The translations under genes were made by a program, and so were the position numbers. DNA of 64,000 nucleotides. Source: Sphaeramia orbicularis. Lineage: Eukaryota > Chordata > Actinopteri > Kurtiformes > Apogonidae. The notes under the pieces were generated by a model. The model searched no databases and had not been told where the DNA came from. It saw only the letters and a list, made by a program, of their open reading frames with translations. Positions 23,828 through 36,700 of the stretch are shown piece after piece. The DNA is taken from the NCBI RefSeq assembly GCF_902148855.1, contig NC_043974.1, positions 24,669,192 through 24,733,191 of the forward strand. The letters run 5' to 3'. Each line of letters opens with the position of its first letter. Position 1 is the first letter of the stretch.

Positions 23828-24415
23828 TTAACCCTTTTATGCACGAATTATGGGAGCCTTAATCAAGATTTTTTTGCTTAGTGTTTTTATTCCTGTTTAG
23901 GCATGAAAAAAAACACTGTGATTGAAATTTTTTTATGAACTTATTTTTCATGGACTTGCAAAAAATATCCACTCAGCTGGACACCATGTGTTTAATTTTT
24001 GAAGCAAAGAAACATGTATTTACTGATATACTGCATGAAAGCTATGAAATATATGTTTTTAATGCTGCTAATCTGATGTTTTGTCACATTTTAACATACT
24101 CTAATATTAGTTATTACTCACTTTATGGAGATAATATGGGAAAAAAACCTTTTTGTTTAAAAAAAAAAAACCCTGTTAATTACAGTCTAATAACAATAAC
24201 AAGGTATTGATTTCCACTCAAACATGTTACTGTAGATCAGGTTTATTAAGAACAGCAAAGTTACAACACGGGTATTAATTGCAGTGTATGGGATGATGCA
24301 TAAGCGGTCACTGTGCTGGTTGATATGGAACTAAAACAATAAAGTCCATGAATATACAAGAGAACAGACTTGAATAGCTGTCTGCTGTAGTGACCATTAT
24401 GCATGAAAGGGTTAA
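23828..24415. mobile_element. TTAA-target MITE, 588 bp
   Basis: The left end TTAACCCTTTTATGCACGAA and the right end ATTATGCATGAAAGGGTTAA are inverted repeats, each starting at TTAA. This is typical of piggyBac-like or Kolobok-like non-autonomous elements in fish. No coding capacity. Confidence 0.82.
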
Positions 24416-25385
24416 AAAATGGATTAAAAAACCCCAGAAAACATTGTCGTAATATATGCATCTGCAAATATGTATGTGCTGACCATGATCTACTGCTGGT
24501 AAACCACTGACTGATACATCTATATGACTTATATTTGATGTTTCAGGTGCATGTTCATTGCACAAAGCTACTATTTCTAATCTTAATTTTCCCTGACTGC
24601 ACAGATATATGCACATCTTTTAAAAAATGTGCGCTTTGGAAGGTGGTATACAACAAGGTACAGCAAGAAAATACACAAAATATATGCACAGCCTTAAAAG
24701 ACACACCAAAACCTGAACTAAATGGGTTCTACAGGTTAAAGTGACTATTTAGTTTGACCTCTGACCCCATGACAAGAAGCAGCAAAGTTAGAAAGAAACA
24801 TCTGACATGTGTTAAATGAAACCTGGTAGAAAACAAATCTCATTTTGTCTGATTAAAAGTGTTACATGTTACCTGCAAATTGAGGTCACACTAAATACAA
24901 CCGCTTTGGTTCATAGAGGCTGTTTATTCCATGAAACTTGTGTTTTTACTGTTGTACATACTTCACATATGTACAGATTTTATCTTAATACAGAGACTGA
25001 GAAATATATATTTGTGCTCATTAGAATGAGAGGCCCAAACATAGCAAAAAATGTTAATGTTTAAGGCAAAACGCTGTGTTAATTGGTATTTGAGCCAATT
25101 CTGCCAAAATACTGTCACAATTTTTCTAACTATCATGAATGACTTTAGATGACACATCAAATATTAAGTCACTCCAATTAATACTTTACAAAGACTTAAT
25201 TAAAATGATGGTTGAAATGGAAAACAAAATGGGACAAAAATATAAGTCACTTAGAATTTTAAGTGTTTTTTGGAAGTGGTGGACTTTCTGTTGCCATCTT
25301 GGTGAAACATTGTGTGAGGTGTTACATTTTTGCATTTTCCAGGGGATAATATCAAGTCACTTCACTACGTCTGAACCCAAGACCC

Positions 25386-25420
<35 letters not shown>

Positions 25421-26188
25421 ATAAATATTTGGCCATTTCTGACGCATGTGTAGTGTTTTGTGATTTTTCCAGCTCAGAAATCCAATCGTCTTGGAAGAAA
25501 AAGAAAACGTTCTGTTTTATAGTTAGTGCTCAGTGCCCTAATAATGCACAATATTTTCATCTTAGACACACAACTGAGGCTCATTTATTCAGTATTCTTT
25601 TTAAAATTATTTATCCATGAAAAATAAATAATTTTAGAAAAAAAAGGCTGCAATATTACTCATGCAAGACAGACACTGAAGGACTTCCACACACACACTC
25701 TTCCCCTTAAACACACACACCTTCTAAGGAAAACACAATTATCATCAAACATTCCCAATCTGTGTATGTCAATGGAAAATGGGATGTGTGACATCATCAC
25801 CTAAACCCCCCTCCCACACACAAACACACAAAACTATTAGCGTGTTGACTGTAAATTGCACAGACGGCCCGAGTGTGTGTTTCTACTGATTCCATGCCAA
25901 CGAGAAGAGAGAGAGGGCGAGCGAGCATTAATCTGAATGGCCCACTGCATCTCATCAGGAGTGGGGGGAATTAGATGTGAATGAACTTTGTTAAACCGGA
26001 GCCTCTCTTGAAATGCACAAATACAGACACACACACACACACATTTCTCCAGTGTGACTCAGTGGGTGACTGATGTTTGTATCGCTTGGTGGCCCCGCCG
26101 CTTTTGGCTGCCTTGGAAACCATGGCGTCTTGACTAACTATAATATCATTAATGTGTCCGCTTCCACTTCTGCCCTGTTATTTTAAGA

Positions 26189-26227
<39 letters not shown>

Positions 26228-27147
26228 ATGGTTGTAATGTATATGTATGTCTGTGTAGCTGTAGTCATATATGTATGAGTTTCAGCTGGTGGTGATACAA
26301 TCATGTGTGTGTGTTAAACCCTGCATGTGCTTTGTGTGTTTTATTATGTCTGACAGGACATAATAAAACACACGGTATGCGGTCAAAGCGAGTAAGCAAA
26401 TATGAGTGTAAGATAAATTATGTGTGTGTTATTTTGGGCTCTATGACAATATGAGGAGAGGATTAGGCAAAGTTTTCCTGTTTCTAAGTTGATGTTTGAG
26501 TCCCGTTGACCCATTTACCTCTGCATATAAACACAGCCACAGACACACACATATCTAGTTAATGAATAAATACACTTATTTCTTTTTTGTGCTCATTTAA
26601 AGTCTTCAAATCAAACTGCTTTGATTTCTTTGTCTCACACACACACACGCAAACACAATATAGACCACTTAGCTCGTTTTGATTGACAGGAGGAAAGTGG
26701 AGTTTCCACATGGTGATAGTCAGTGAAGCTCAAAGTGTGTGCTCACTAATACACACAACACACACACATAGGCAGGAGTGGAAATATTAAGATAGACCCA
26801 GTATTGTCTACAACAATTACCAGAATAAAGCCTTGGAATGTGTTCCTGTGAACTCCTGTCTGCATGCCGAGGAAAAGCTGACAACAATTGGTTTAAATGC
26901 ACTTTCCATTTTTACCTTTTACATAATAGATCCATTGAAACATGGGACACTGCAGTAACTCACCTGGCAGAGAGTATAACATGTACCGTATTAGCCTGTA
27001 TTAGCCCATAACAACACAATAAAATATCTGGAAAAATGACTCTGGGGCCCATTTTCATTATATTAAAGGTACAACTGGTAACATCCAATAACACTCAAGT
27101 ATTTGGTACATATTTGTTTTGGCCTGTTAAGCCCTAGGGATTTGTTT
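24416..27147. other. intergenic stretch with microsatellites and possible conserved DNA
   Basis: It holds a 29-A run (25390-25418), a (TG)n tract (26191-26225), CA-rich patches and a perfect 17-bp hairpin (26334-26373). 25840-26180 is more complex and GC-richer than its surroundings. No coding exon was recognised. Confidence 0.45.
26191..26225 (+). repeat. (TG)n microsatellite
   Basis: About 17 uninterrupted TG units. Confidence 0.9.
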
Positions 27148-27155
27148 CCAGTTGG

Positions 27156-28509
27156 TAGTGATGTTCAATACTACCGATTTCCTATCCGATCTGATATTGA
27201 GTAAAATTCTGGCTGGTATCAGCGATACTGATCTGATACCGATACTTTGTATACTGACAGTCAATAGAAACTTTGAGGTAGAAATGTATTCATATTTCTA
27301 CTTGTAGGGGGGTTTAATTATTCATTGTGGATTTATTGATGACTTAGTGCTCGGGTAGTTGAGATAATGATGAGTTGTCATGTTGTCATGGGTTGGTCTC
27401 TTTGCAAAAGTGGACCAAATACACATTGAGCAATACTCAGTGGGTATCTGCACAATTTGAGGATTGGTTTTGAAGGCCTATATAAAGGCCCAAAAAAGGC
27501 CACCATTGTTAGTCCAGTGAACGGCATCATGCCACGCCTATCACGTGAACAATGTCTCCGGGCACTGGGTATGGTGGAGGCCGGTTTGAGCTCCAGTGAT
27601 ATAGCCAGGCCTAAGTATGGGCTGTTCCCAACCCACAATCAGAAACCTGGTTGAACGCCATGACACGACAGGCTCTGTTGACGACAGACTGCGTCCAGGG
27701 TGAGAGAGAGTGCAAATGGAGGCCATACCCGGTATTGACTGTTGTGACTTTGTGTTTGGCAGGTACCATTTTTTTTGTTAAGTTTTTTATTTTTAAATTA
27801 TTCTTGAAACTTTAGATTTTTGTTTCTGTATGCCAATATCCTAAACAAATGATTCATATGAAAAAATTCCAGTTTAGGGTTTCAAAATAAAAATTATGTC
27901 GAAAAATATGGTCTCAAAGTTTTCATTGACTGTGAGTGTATAAATGCAGTTAATATTTGAAAAATCTGAAAAAAAAAAAGTACTTCAAAACATAACTTCA
28001 TAAAGAATACAAGACATGAGAGTAATTATTGTTTAGTTATTAAGAACTATTATAAAAATGAAAACTTGCATGTTAATTCACGTTACATGAATGTGTTAAC
28101 ATGAAACATGAAAATACCGAACATGTAACGCTTCAACAAAAGCACCCAACATCAACACTTTCCCTCATTCACAAGTTTTTGTGTAGGAACAATAGCATAT
28201 TTACTGTTTTCCCCTTTAGTTTGTTCCATTTTTTGCTCAGTACAGACTGAATGAGTCAGAGTTCACTGACTGCGAAGCGTGTCGCAGCACACACTTACCC
28301 AGGCGAAAGAAGAAGTAGTTCCCACCAATCACGTATCATTTGGACAAGATCCCAATAGTTTAGCTACTTTCCACTGTGTTCCTGATTTACATTACCTCCA
28401 ATGACCGAAATATCAAAAGTATCGATGTTTTCATTTGTGAATTGATTCTAGAGTGTAAAGATCTGGTATCGGAGATGTCGATACTTGAGTATCGATCTGC
28501 ACATCACTA
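27156..28509. mobile_element. hAT element, non-autonomous, carrying a nested Tc1-like element
   Basis: Flanked by a perfect 8-bp duplication CCAGTTGG (27148-27155 and 28510-28517). The ends are TAGTGATGT and ACATCACTA, with further weaker inverted similarity (GATACC/GGTATC motifs). No hAT transposase frame is seen. The element was later split by a Tc1-like insertion (27250-27942). Confidence 0.85.
27250..27942 (+). mobile_element. deleted Tc1-like transposon with remains of the DNA-binding domain
   Basis: The ends TATACTGACAGTCAATAGAA and (inverted) TATACACTCACAGTCAATGA form TIRs with TA at the edges. Inside, from 27528, a frame reads MPRLSREQCLRALGMVEAGL followed by SSSDIARPKYGLF, the first helix-turn-helix of Tc1-type transposases. 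The DDE catalytic domain is absent, so it depended on another element's enzyme. The nesting shows it is younger than the hAT element around it. Confidence 0.82.
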
Positions 28510-28517
28510 CCAGTTGG

Positions 28518-29607
28518 AGTCACTTCAATGTAACACAAAACAATGGAGGAGCTGATCGCAGAGGCTTCATTCACTTAAACCAAATTATGATTTAAAAGAA
28601 ACAAAACAAAACAGCATAGACAAAATTCAAAATCATTGCTTCATAATGTCACCTTTATTTTTGTTTTATAAAATTATTCATGACATAGACTGGTCTTGGA
28701 CTGTTTGTTGCTTGTTTCTAGATATTTCGTTGTTGTTTGAGTTGTGTTCTGTTATCCGACAATTGCTTTATTGAGCTTTTAGCTGACCTTCTGGTTGTGG
28801 ATGTATAGCACATGTATATTGCTAGAAGCATCGTATAGGGTTACCACAGGCTTGAGATTTGACAGCATTTGCACTGAACAGCAGGTTTTCTACAGCCTGA
28901 CAATATTATATTATGGGTAAGGGTGATGATTTTGCCCAGTGATGCTAACAAAACTATCAAGCTTTAATATAATGATAATTAAACCATATTAACTTCCAAT
29001 TTAAAAAAAAAGAAAAAAAAAAAGGGGATGTCTTTTTTACATGTTACTGACACAATATAAAATTAACTGATAATTCCTCTCAGAAGCTTTTAAGCTAAGG
29101 TCATGAACCTGTTTTGAAAATGTATAGTTTTAAATAATAAGATACCTGAAAACTCTCCACAGGAACAGTATTTGTGCTTTATTTCCTACCTCTCAGGGAT
29201 GCTACAATCTATTCACACATTGGAAAGAAAGACACATTAATAATATGGTGAAATAAACAACCTTTTATCTTTATTCATCTTTATTAAGAGACATTTATAT
29301 AACATTTTCAGTAAAATAAATAGTAAACTGATAAAACTACAATGGCAGCAACTAGTTTCAGGTAGAGTTATATGTTAACTCAGTGCAGTGAAAGACAAAT
29401 TGTTGCAAATAATTTAAGTACAATTAAATATCTATCTGAAACTCTTTAGGATGACAGATATAATAAAAAATGTCAACGAAAAATACAATTAATATATAAA
29501 GAGAAAATTACAATTAACATCAATAAATTATAACGTAGCTTTAAGTACAACTTTAACCAAACTAACCCCAGTCCAGGTTTATCAACTGGAACCAGTAAAA
29601 GCTCCAC
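28518..29607. other. intergenic stretch and majin 3' UTR
   Basis: No gene. On the minus strand AATAAA signals at 29270-29275 and 29280-29285 could end majin transcripts about 330 bases after its stop. The rest is AT-rich and featureless to me. Confidence 0.45.
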
Positions 29608-32600
29608 TCAGGTGTCTCTGAAGAACAAAGAGAATGGGAAGACGTGTCTGTAAAGAATAAAACAGGGATTTTCACACTTTGTTTTTTATCAGCTACTGTA
29701 TGTCACTGCCCTCAATAAAAAAGACTACACACTAGGAAGTTTTAGTATTGCTGTTTCCACATGAAGACACTTTCAGTTTCCCTGAGGACATCTTTAGTCT
29801 TTACCTGTCTCGACAGACATCCACAGTGCCATTTTGATCAGTAATAACCTGGATTTCCCCTGTCCATTTTAATCTTTGGACTTTCTCTACTGAAGCAGTC
29901 AGCTTCTGTGTCTCCTGTGTGTAAAACTCAATCAAACATTTCCTAAATAAGACGTTGCCATCATTTCCACATGTCTGACTCTTATGCTTGATGTGTGCCC
30001 GTTTTCTGATCTGCTGTAATGTAAACCTGTCAGATCTGGGTATTGGGGTAACTGGATGCCCACTCTATCATCATACAGACCTGGCCAGTTGACTTAGGAG
30101 TTTGGGTTTGTCTGGGGCTTCGCCAACATCCTCATCTTCTCCCTCATTATTGTGCTTCTCCTCTTCTACCTCGCCTTTCACCCCAGAAGGAGTTCCACTT
30201 CCATTCTCTTCGCTGACGCCAGACTTCTGCTGAGGTTCATCCAACTACAAAAAAAAAAAAGAAAATAACAATGCAGCTCTTAAAGAAAACTTTCACTGTG
30301 TGAACTTGAATGATCACTTCCGTCTCAGTGTTAGAAAAATAAATATCTCCATGGACTGACATCATTAGTTTGAATCATTTTTTCCACTTGAAACAAATGT
30401 GATGGAAAAAGCAAAATAAAAAACGGAGTAGAAAAAAGGCAAATTGGACAAGTGTTAAAAAAAAAAGCAGGATGAGATGATTAAATGATGTCCATGGGTG
30501 GTGGGAAGGCAGGCGGAGGCTGATTTTAGGACTTTGTTGCTAATCAAACACCAGAAACACACTCTTGCACATCCACACAAGTGCAGAGAAACGTGCACGG
30601 GCTGATGTAATGCTATTATTAACCTTAATCACACTTGTTACCTGTCTTCACTAATGTCAGCCTGAGGCAACAATAAAGACAGAAATGCTACAAGTGTGTG
30701 TTTGCATGATGAATCAATTTATTGTAAATAACTGTCGGCAGGAACTCTTGACATTTAACTGTGTGACAGATCAGATAAACTGTTAAATGTTAATGCCTGA
30801 ATGACTAAAAAATAGAACTGAACAAAAAAATAAAAAGGACACCTTGTCTTTAGTTCCTGGATCCTTCTTTGGTTCTCCCTGTGCCTGTGGATTACGCACA
30901 AACAACCTGCAACAGTAAATTAATACTAAGTGAATTTTTCATTGTATTGAACATAACACAAAACACAGGAAAGCTCTGTGCTTGTGTTAAGTTACTCACC
31001 ATCTTCTTAAGAAGCACTAATTTATTACAAATTAACCAAAATCACAATAAATTCTTACAGGTTTATTGTGTGATGCTTAGTGACATCTAGTGGTGAATTT
31101 GTAGACTGCAACCAATTGAATATCCCCCTCACCCTCCCCTGCTTCAAAACATGCAAAACCCTTTCATTCTAGCTTTTTTGGTTAAAACTTCTTCTCCTTT
31201 TTTTTTTTTTGTATCACTGCCGCAAAACTTCCATAATTACTTTTCAGCATTTTCTAGTTCAAGTGGTTTAGAAAGTGGTTTGGCTGCTCATATGTGCTTT
31301 CAGAGAGGTAGGGGGCTTAAATATGTATTATGTGATTCTGTTAGGATTTGTCAGTCATGTATCTACTGTTCTACTCTGTGGTTTGTCACAGAAGCAACAT
31401 GACAGCTCTGTGAACTGATATTTTGGCTTCACTTTTCCATAGCGTCATGAAGCAGCATCAGATCATCTATATTTACATGTATTATGTTTTTTTTCTCTTC
31501 CTTTCTGGATTCTTCTGCCATGGGGGAGGGGGGGGTATAATAACTGTGGTTCACAGTGAGACATTGTCAGTAACTGTAATGTACATTAATGTTGAATGCC
31601 ATAAGAAATCTATCAAAACAGAGGTGCAACATGGTGGACTGAGATTTAAAGAGATCACTGTAAAGCAACAACAACACAACCGTTCTTATTTTTGCATAAT
31701 TTGAAACTAATGAAAGAAAAAGTCTCAAATCTTTAATAATCAATAATGTAGTCTCAGCCATTAGAGCCATGGCTGTGTGCCAAAACTGGATTTATATTTT
31801 GGGATCTTTGGGTCGCAATCAAAACAATAAAAGGCAATGTAGTATATGATGTTGTGAAGTAGCATGGGATGACAGAAGCTGTTGTTCTGACATAAATGAG
31901 GCAGAAATCACATTTAAAGACAAGGTAATGTATGTAGTTATATTCACATTATGTTATTTAATTATAATGAAATTCCCACATGTAATGTTAGTATTATTAC
32001 AGGACACTTACATGTTGTTAAAAAGACTTTATATTGAATAAAACGATATAATATTTGTCTGAATTTAATCAGTGTTGGAAACATTTAACATAATATACTA
32101 GTCCTAGGCCTAGTTATTTTTAGATCATGTGAAAATTATTGAAATGTATTGCTTTAATCAGTAAAAATAATAAAGGAATCTACATGATTTGACAAATGAA
32201 AAGCAATTTTAACTGAGCATACAAAACGACTAAACCACATCAGTCCAGTGTAGAAGAAACTTCGACTGCAGTCGTGACTCTTTGATTAAAGAGATACAGA
32301 GCAAAAACTGATAGAGTCAGAAAATGAAGCTGAAAACAAGGACCTGCAGGTTCATTATCAGGATGATGGAGGACCAGACTCACACTAAAACAAGTTAAAG
32401 GGGTCATATTTTGCTAAACCCATTTTTATTAGTCTTTGGTATATTTATTTGTGTATTTGGACCCTAATAATTCAAAAAGTTTGAATTTGAGCCCTCCAGG
32501 TGCTGCAAAGCTATCTTTATATTCATTTTAGCAAAAATCGAGTGGATTTCTACAACCTATATTAATTCCTCCTTAATTTGTTACGTTTTATAACTAGTTA

Positions 32601-33728
32601 CATCACGACATTTGCACATATAAGATCAAGACTTCTGGCGAACATTTCTCTGAGTATGACATAATTGTTTGTCAGCTGCAGTGGTTGTTGTAAAAACTGA
32701 AAAATATGTCCAAACTTAGAGCCAATTACCTAAAATGTTCAGTTGTTGGTTGTATTAATGAACACAAGTGGCTGAACGGGACAGAGCAGCATGGTCAATA
32801 ACCTGGAGGGGGTGGGGTGTGAAGTGGTTCATTTGCATTTAAAGGGCCAGTGCTCAAAACGTCCTTTCTGGTGTCATTACTCAGAAATAGGGTTGAAGAT
32901 GGACCTGTGGAGTTGAATTAATGAAGAATTCAGACCCAAGCAGAGCATTTACAGTTTATGTAGACCACAGGGAAATGTTTTAAAATGCATAATTCCATTT
33001 AAAAAAGCAAAATATCACTCCTTTAAGAAGGACAAATCCCTCGAAGGGACAAGAGACGTGTATATAATGAAACTACAAATGTGAACCAACAGGAAGATGG
33101 AAAATTATCATTGCGAGATGGAAAAAAGGAACAAACAGGAAAAAATGCAACATTCAAACTACACCACAACACAGAACAAGAAGACAAGATAGAATTTTTC
33201 CAACAGGTTTAACACAAAAACAAACCATCTGTCCAGACCATCCATGAACTATAAAGCAATACATGTGGAGACCAGAATAAAGAAAACAGAATACATACTC
33301 CAGACAGTGTGTGAGTACGCGTGATAAATTGTATATCTCCAGTGTGTTGGCATACTTGGCCCTGTATTGTTTCTCTGAGGTACCTTTGTAAGGACATGTA
33401 ATGGTCAATGCAGTGAGAAATTGCTTAATGAAACTAGTTTCCTGGGAATCAGTAAGGATGCTCGAGGCCTTTCTGTTTGCAGGATGTTTACACAGTTTGG
33501 GCATCTGAGTGTGTCGTCCTCAAAAGAGACAACTCAGTTTACATGAGTTAAAACTAAGTGAATGGAGAACTAGGCCTGGTTGTGTGTGTGGGGATCTGAC
33601 TGAGAGTGTTTTAAATGATCATTTTCGCCTCACTGATCTGACTGTCAGGGTGATTGAGGTGGCGCCATTCGCCTCTTGTGTGTTTCGTAACTGAAGGAAC
33701 TACTGGAGCGTGTGTGTGTGTGTGTGTG

Positions 33729-33767
<39 letters not shown>

Positions 33768-36700
33768 GTAAGGTAAAGTATCTGTCAGGATGGAAGTCTT
33801 CTGGTGTAAGAACTGGATAATACAGCCAAAAATATTGCTATTGGTTATCATCATGCGATGTGAAATCATTATTTCTGTGATATTATTGAATAACAGTTCA
33901 CAGTTAAATCCCTCCATATTGTATCAGTTTATCAGTCATCATGTGCACTTATATTGTAAATATGTAAATATAATGCATGTTTGTACAGAAAAAATTATTT
34001 ACATCGCAGATACTTTTTTTGTATTTCCTGTAGTCAAACTTGAATGCTCTGCCTGGCTTCTGCACATTGTTTTCTGTATTTTTGCTGCTGTAAACACTTA
34101 TCTTATCTTATCTTATCTTGTCTTATCTTGTCTTACCTTATCTTATCCCTGCTTAAAGGCTTAAAGGTATACAAACAAAACTAACATATGCAAGAGAAAA
34201 GTCTGTCGATGTGTGATGGGAAGCCTGAAATTAAAGTTAAATAATATGATGGATATTTGGGTTTTTTTATCTCTTCTTAGTGGTGAAAGCATGACAACAA
34301 CTTGCCCAAAAGTGGAACATTTCATAGATCTCGAGGTAGGAGATTCAAAAAAATCAAAACGATTAAGTATTTTTTCAGCATCTGAATGTACAAGTGTAAA
34401 ATGAAGTAAAACAACAAACACCGACTGTGAACAAAATAAAGGCTAAGGCAAATGTTAATATCATAATTACTGTCATCAGGAAATAAAACGATATTGTGAT
34501 AATCATCAGTGTTTTCCCTTGGTTCACAGCCTGGGGGGGTTATCTGCCTCTCTCTTGCCTGGTGTGGCATATTTTCCTACATGCTCTCTCCCTGCTGGTG
34601 CGAGTGTGTTCACCTGTATAATTGCGTATGTGTGTGTCATAGAAATAAGATACATAACATAAGTATAAACCATTTAGTTTGTTTAATTGAAGGACATGGT
34701 ATAGACCTGTTCAATAGGAAAGGTATCTTCAAAGGACTTCTGTTGTGATCTGGCACTATATAGGAAATCAAATTAAATCAAATTAACTTGATGCTCTAAG
34801 GGGGGAGGGGGGTGTGGTTGGGGGGGCAGGGTGCCCTCCCCACTAATATAATGGTAGGGTAAACACTGATCATAGCCACTGATATCACAATGATTATCAT
34901 TACCACTTTCACCACTGACATTCATGATTATGTCTTGTTTTTGATTTGATTATGTCCTCCAACACTGAGAACATCATCTGTGGCTAAAATGGCTTTTTCT
35001 CTAAAATATTCATTAACTTCTGAACCATTAATCTTACAAATATTCTTTAAAAACTCAGGTGCAATAGAGTTTCTATCCTTGCCAGTGGTAATACATAACC
35101 TATGTCCTGTCTGCACATTCAGAGGCATCACTTGAATGTGTTCAAGCCCTGATACTCTGCAGAATTAATTTAGCATAATTTTTTCATTTAAGCCAATAAA
35201 TTGTTCTAATTTGCACAGGAAAGGTTAGATGTATATAAAAAATAGTGGAAAATGTACCCATGTACAGTTCTAAATAAGAGGAAAAAAATCCCTAAAGGTT
35301 CTACAAAACACAATATTTTTTGTTTACTGCTGCTTAAAAAAACATTTCTGGTAAAGGTGTATATTCTCAAACTAAGCAAGTGTAAAATTGTAACATTAAA
35401 AGAACCAGATGTATCTTGATGTACTGAATTAAATGACGCTGACTGATACTTTAAAATAGAAAAAGTAAATAAATAAGTAAAATACAGCTCCGACACGACA
35501 ACTGTCATTGGTCTCTTTGGGTAAAACATGCTGCACATACATTTACAACCCTCCACAGTGACATCAGACCCATTGATCTGCAAAAATCTACCTTATTATG
35601 ATCATATATTACTGTGATTCTACATCAATCACAGGCTTGAACCAGCAACTTCCTAAACACGGGACAGATTCCAAGCCAAGGCTCCATTATTAGTTGTTAT
35701 TATTTCATCCCTAAACAAAATTAAATCATGGATGCACTAATCTGATTCCCAGGCTGATTTCAAGTATTGATCCAATACCAGTGTTTAATTAAAAAAAAGC
35801 TTTACGCCTCCAAAACTAAATGTGACAAGTAGAGATTTACATTTCCTGAATCACTTTTAAAATAATAATCAACAAATTGGTCAAATCTATTGTTGGTGTC
35901 ATTATTGGTGTCAATAATTTACATAATATAATCACTGATCATTATTAGATTACTTTAGAACTTAAGGCATTATGATTTTTGTGTGTAGATTGTTCAGTAA
36001 TTATTACGAGTGTGTCGTCTAGGCACATGTAAATAATGAATAACATAGAATTAAACTAAATAGATTGGAACAATTTCTAAAATACCTGATCCAGTGTATC
36101 TACTGCTTAGATGAATCCATAATTGACTATAAGTTCTAGGTTTTTATACAATATCTGGATGATCCATGAATATATGCGCAAATATAAAAGTTCATGGTTA
36201 TAATAATGGGCCAATCGTCACCTTTTAGCATGAGTGTACTGCACCATACACTTCTGAAACTGCAGCAAGATCTCTAAACACATAATCACATGCTTTTAGT
36301 GGAAATTAATTAGTCTTTATTTGATCATGAACCTTCCTGTTTCATCTATACAGAAGTGTTTTTTCTTTTTTTTTTTTAAATGTAAAACATAGAAAATAAA
36401 GCAAATGGAGTTTTGTATTGAATAGATTAGTTGCATCATAGTAATGTGAGCACTCACCCAACCAGCTTGTGCTCAGGCTCCATGTCTTTGATTAAGTTTT
36501 TGAGTATAGCCTCCTCTAGTGGTGAATCGCTCTTACGGCGTTTGCTAGGAGGCTTGAAAACAGAACCAGAGTGCTGTTCCACCTCTGATTCCTACAAAAC
36601 ACAATACAGGATTACAGTTCAATGTGAACCAGTTGGAATAAGAAAGGTCAGATTTTTTTTTTTTTTTTTTTTTTTATGACAAAGTTATTTATCCTTTCAC

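Noticed and set aside
30078-30092. Ending majin at the stop three codons past 30081
   Set aside because: This would drop the hydrophobic tail; a clean GT donor and a matching acceptor lead to a last exon that fits the human C-terminus. The early stop is kept only as a possible retained-intron form.
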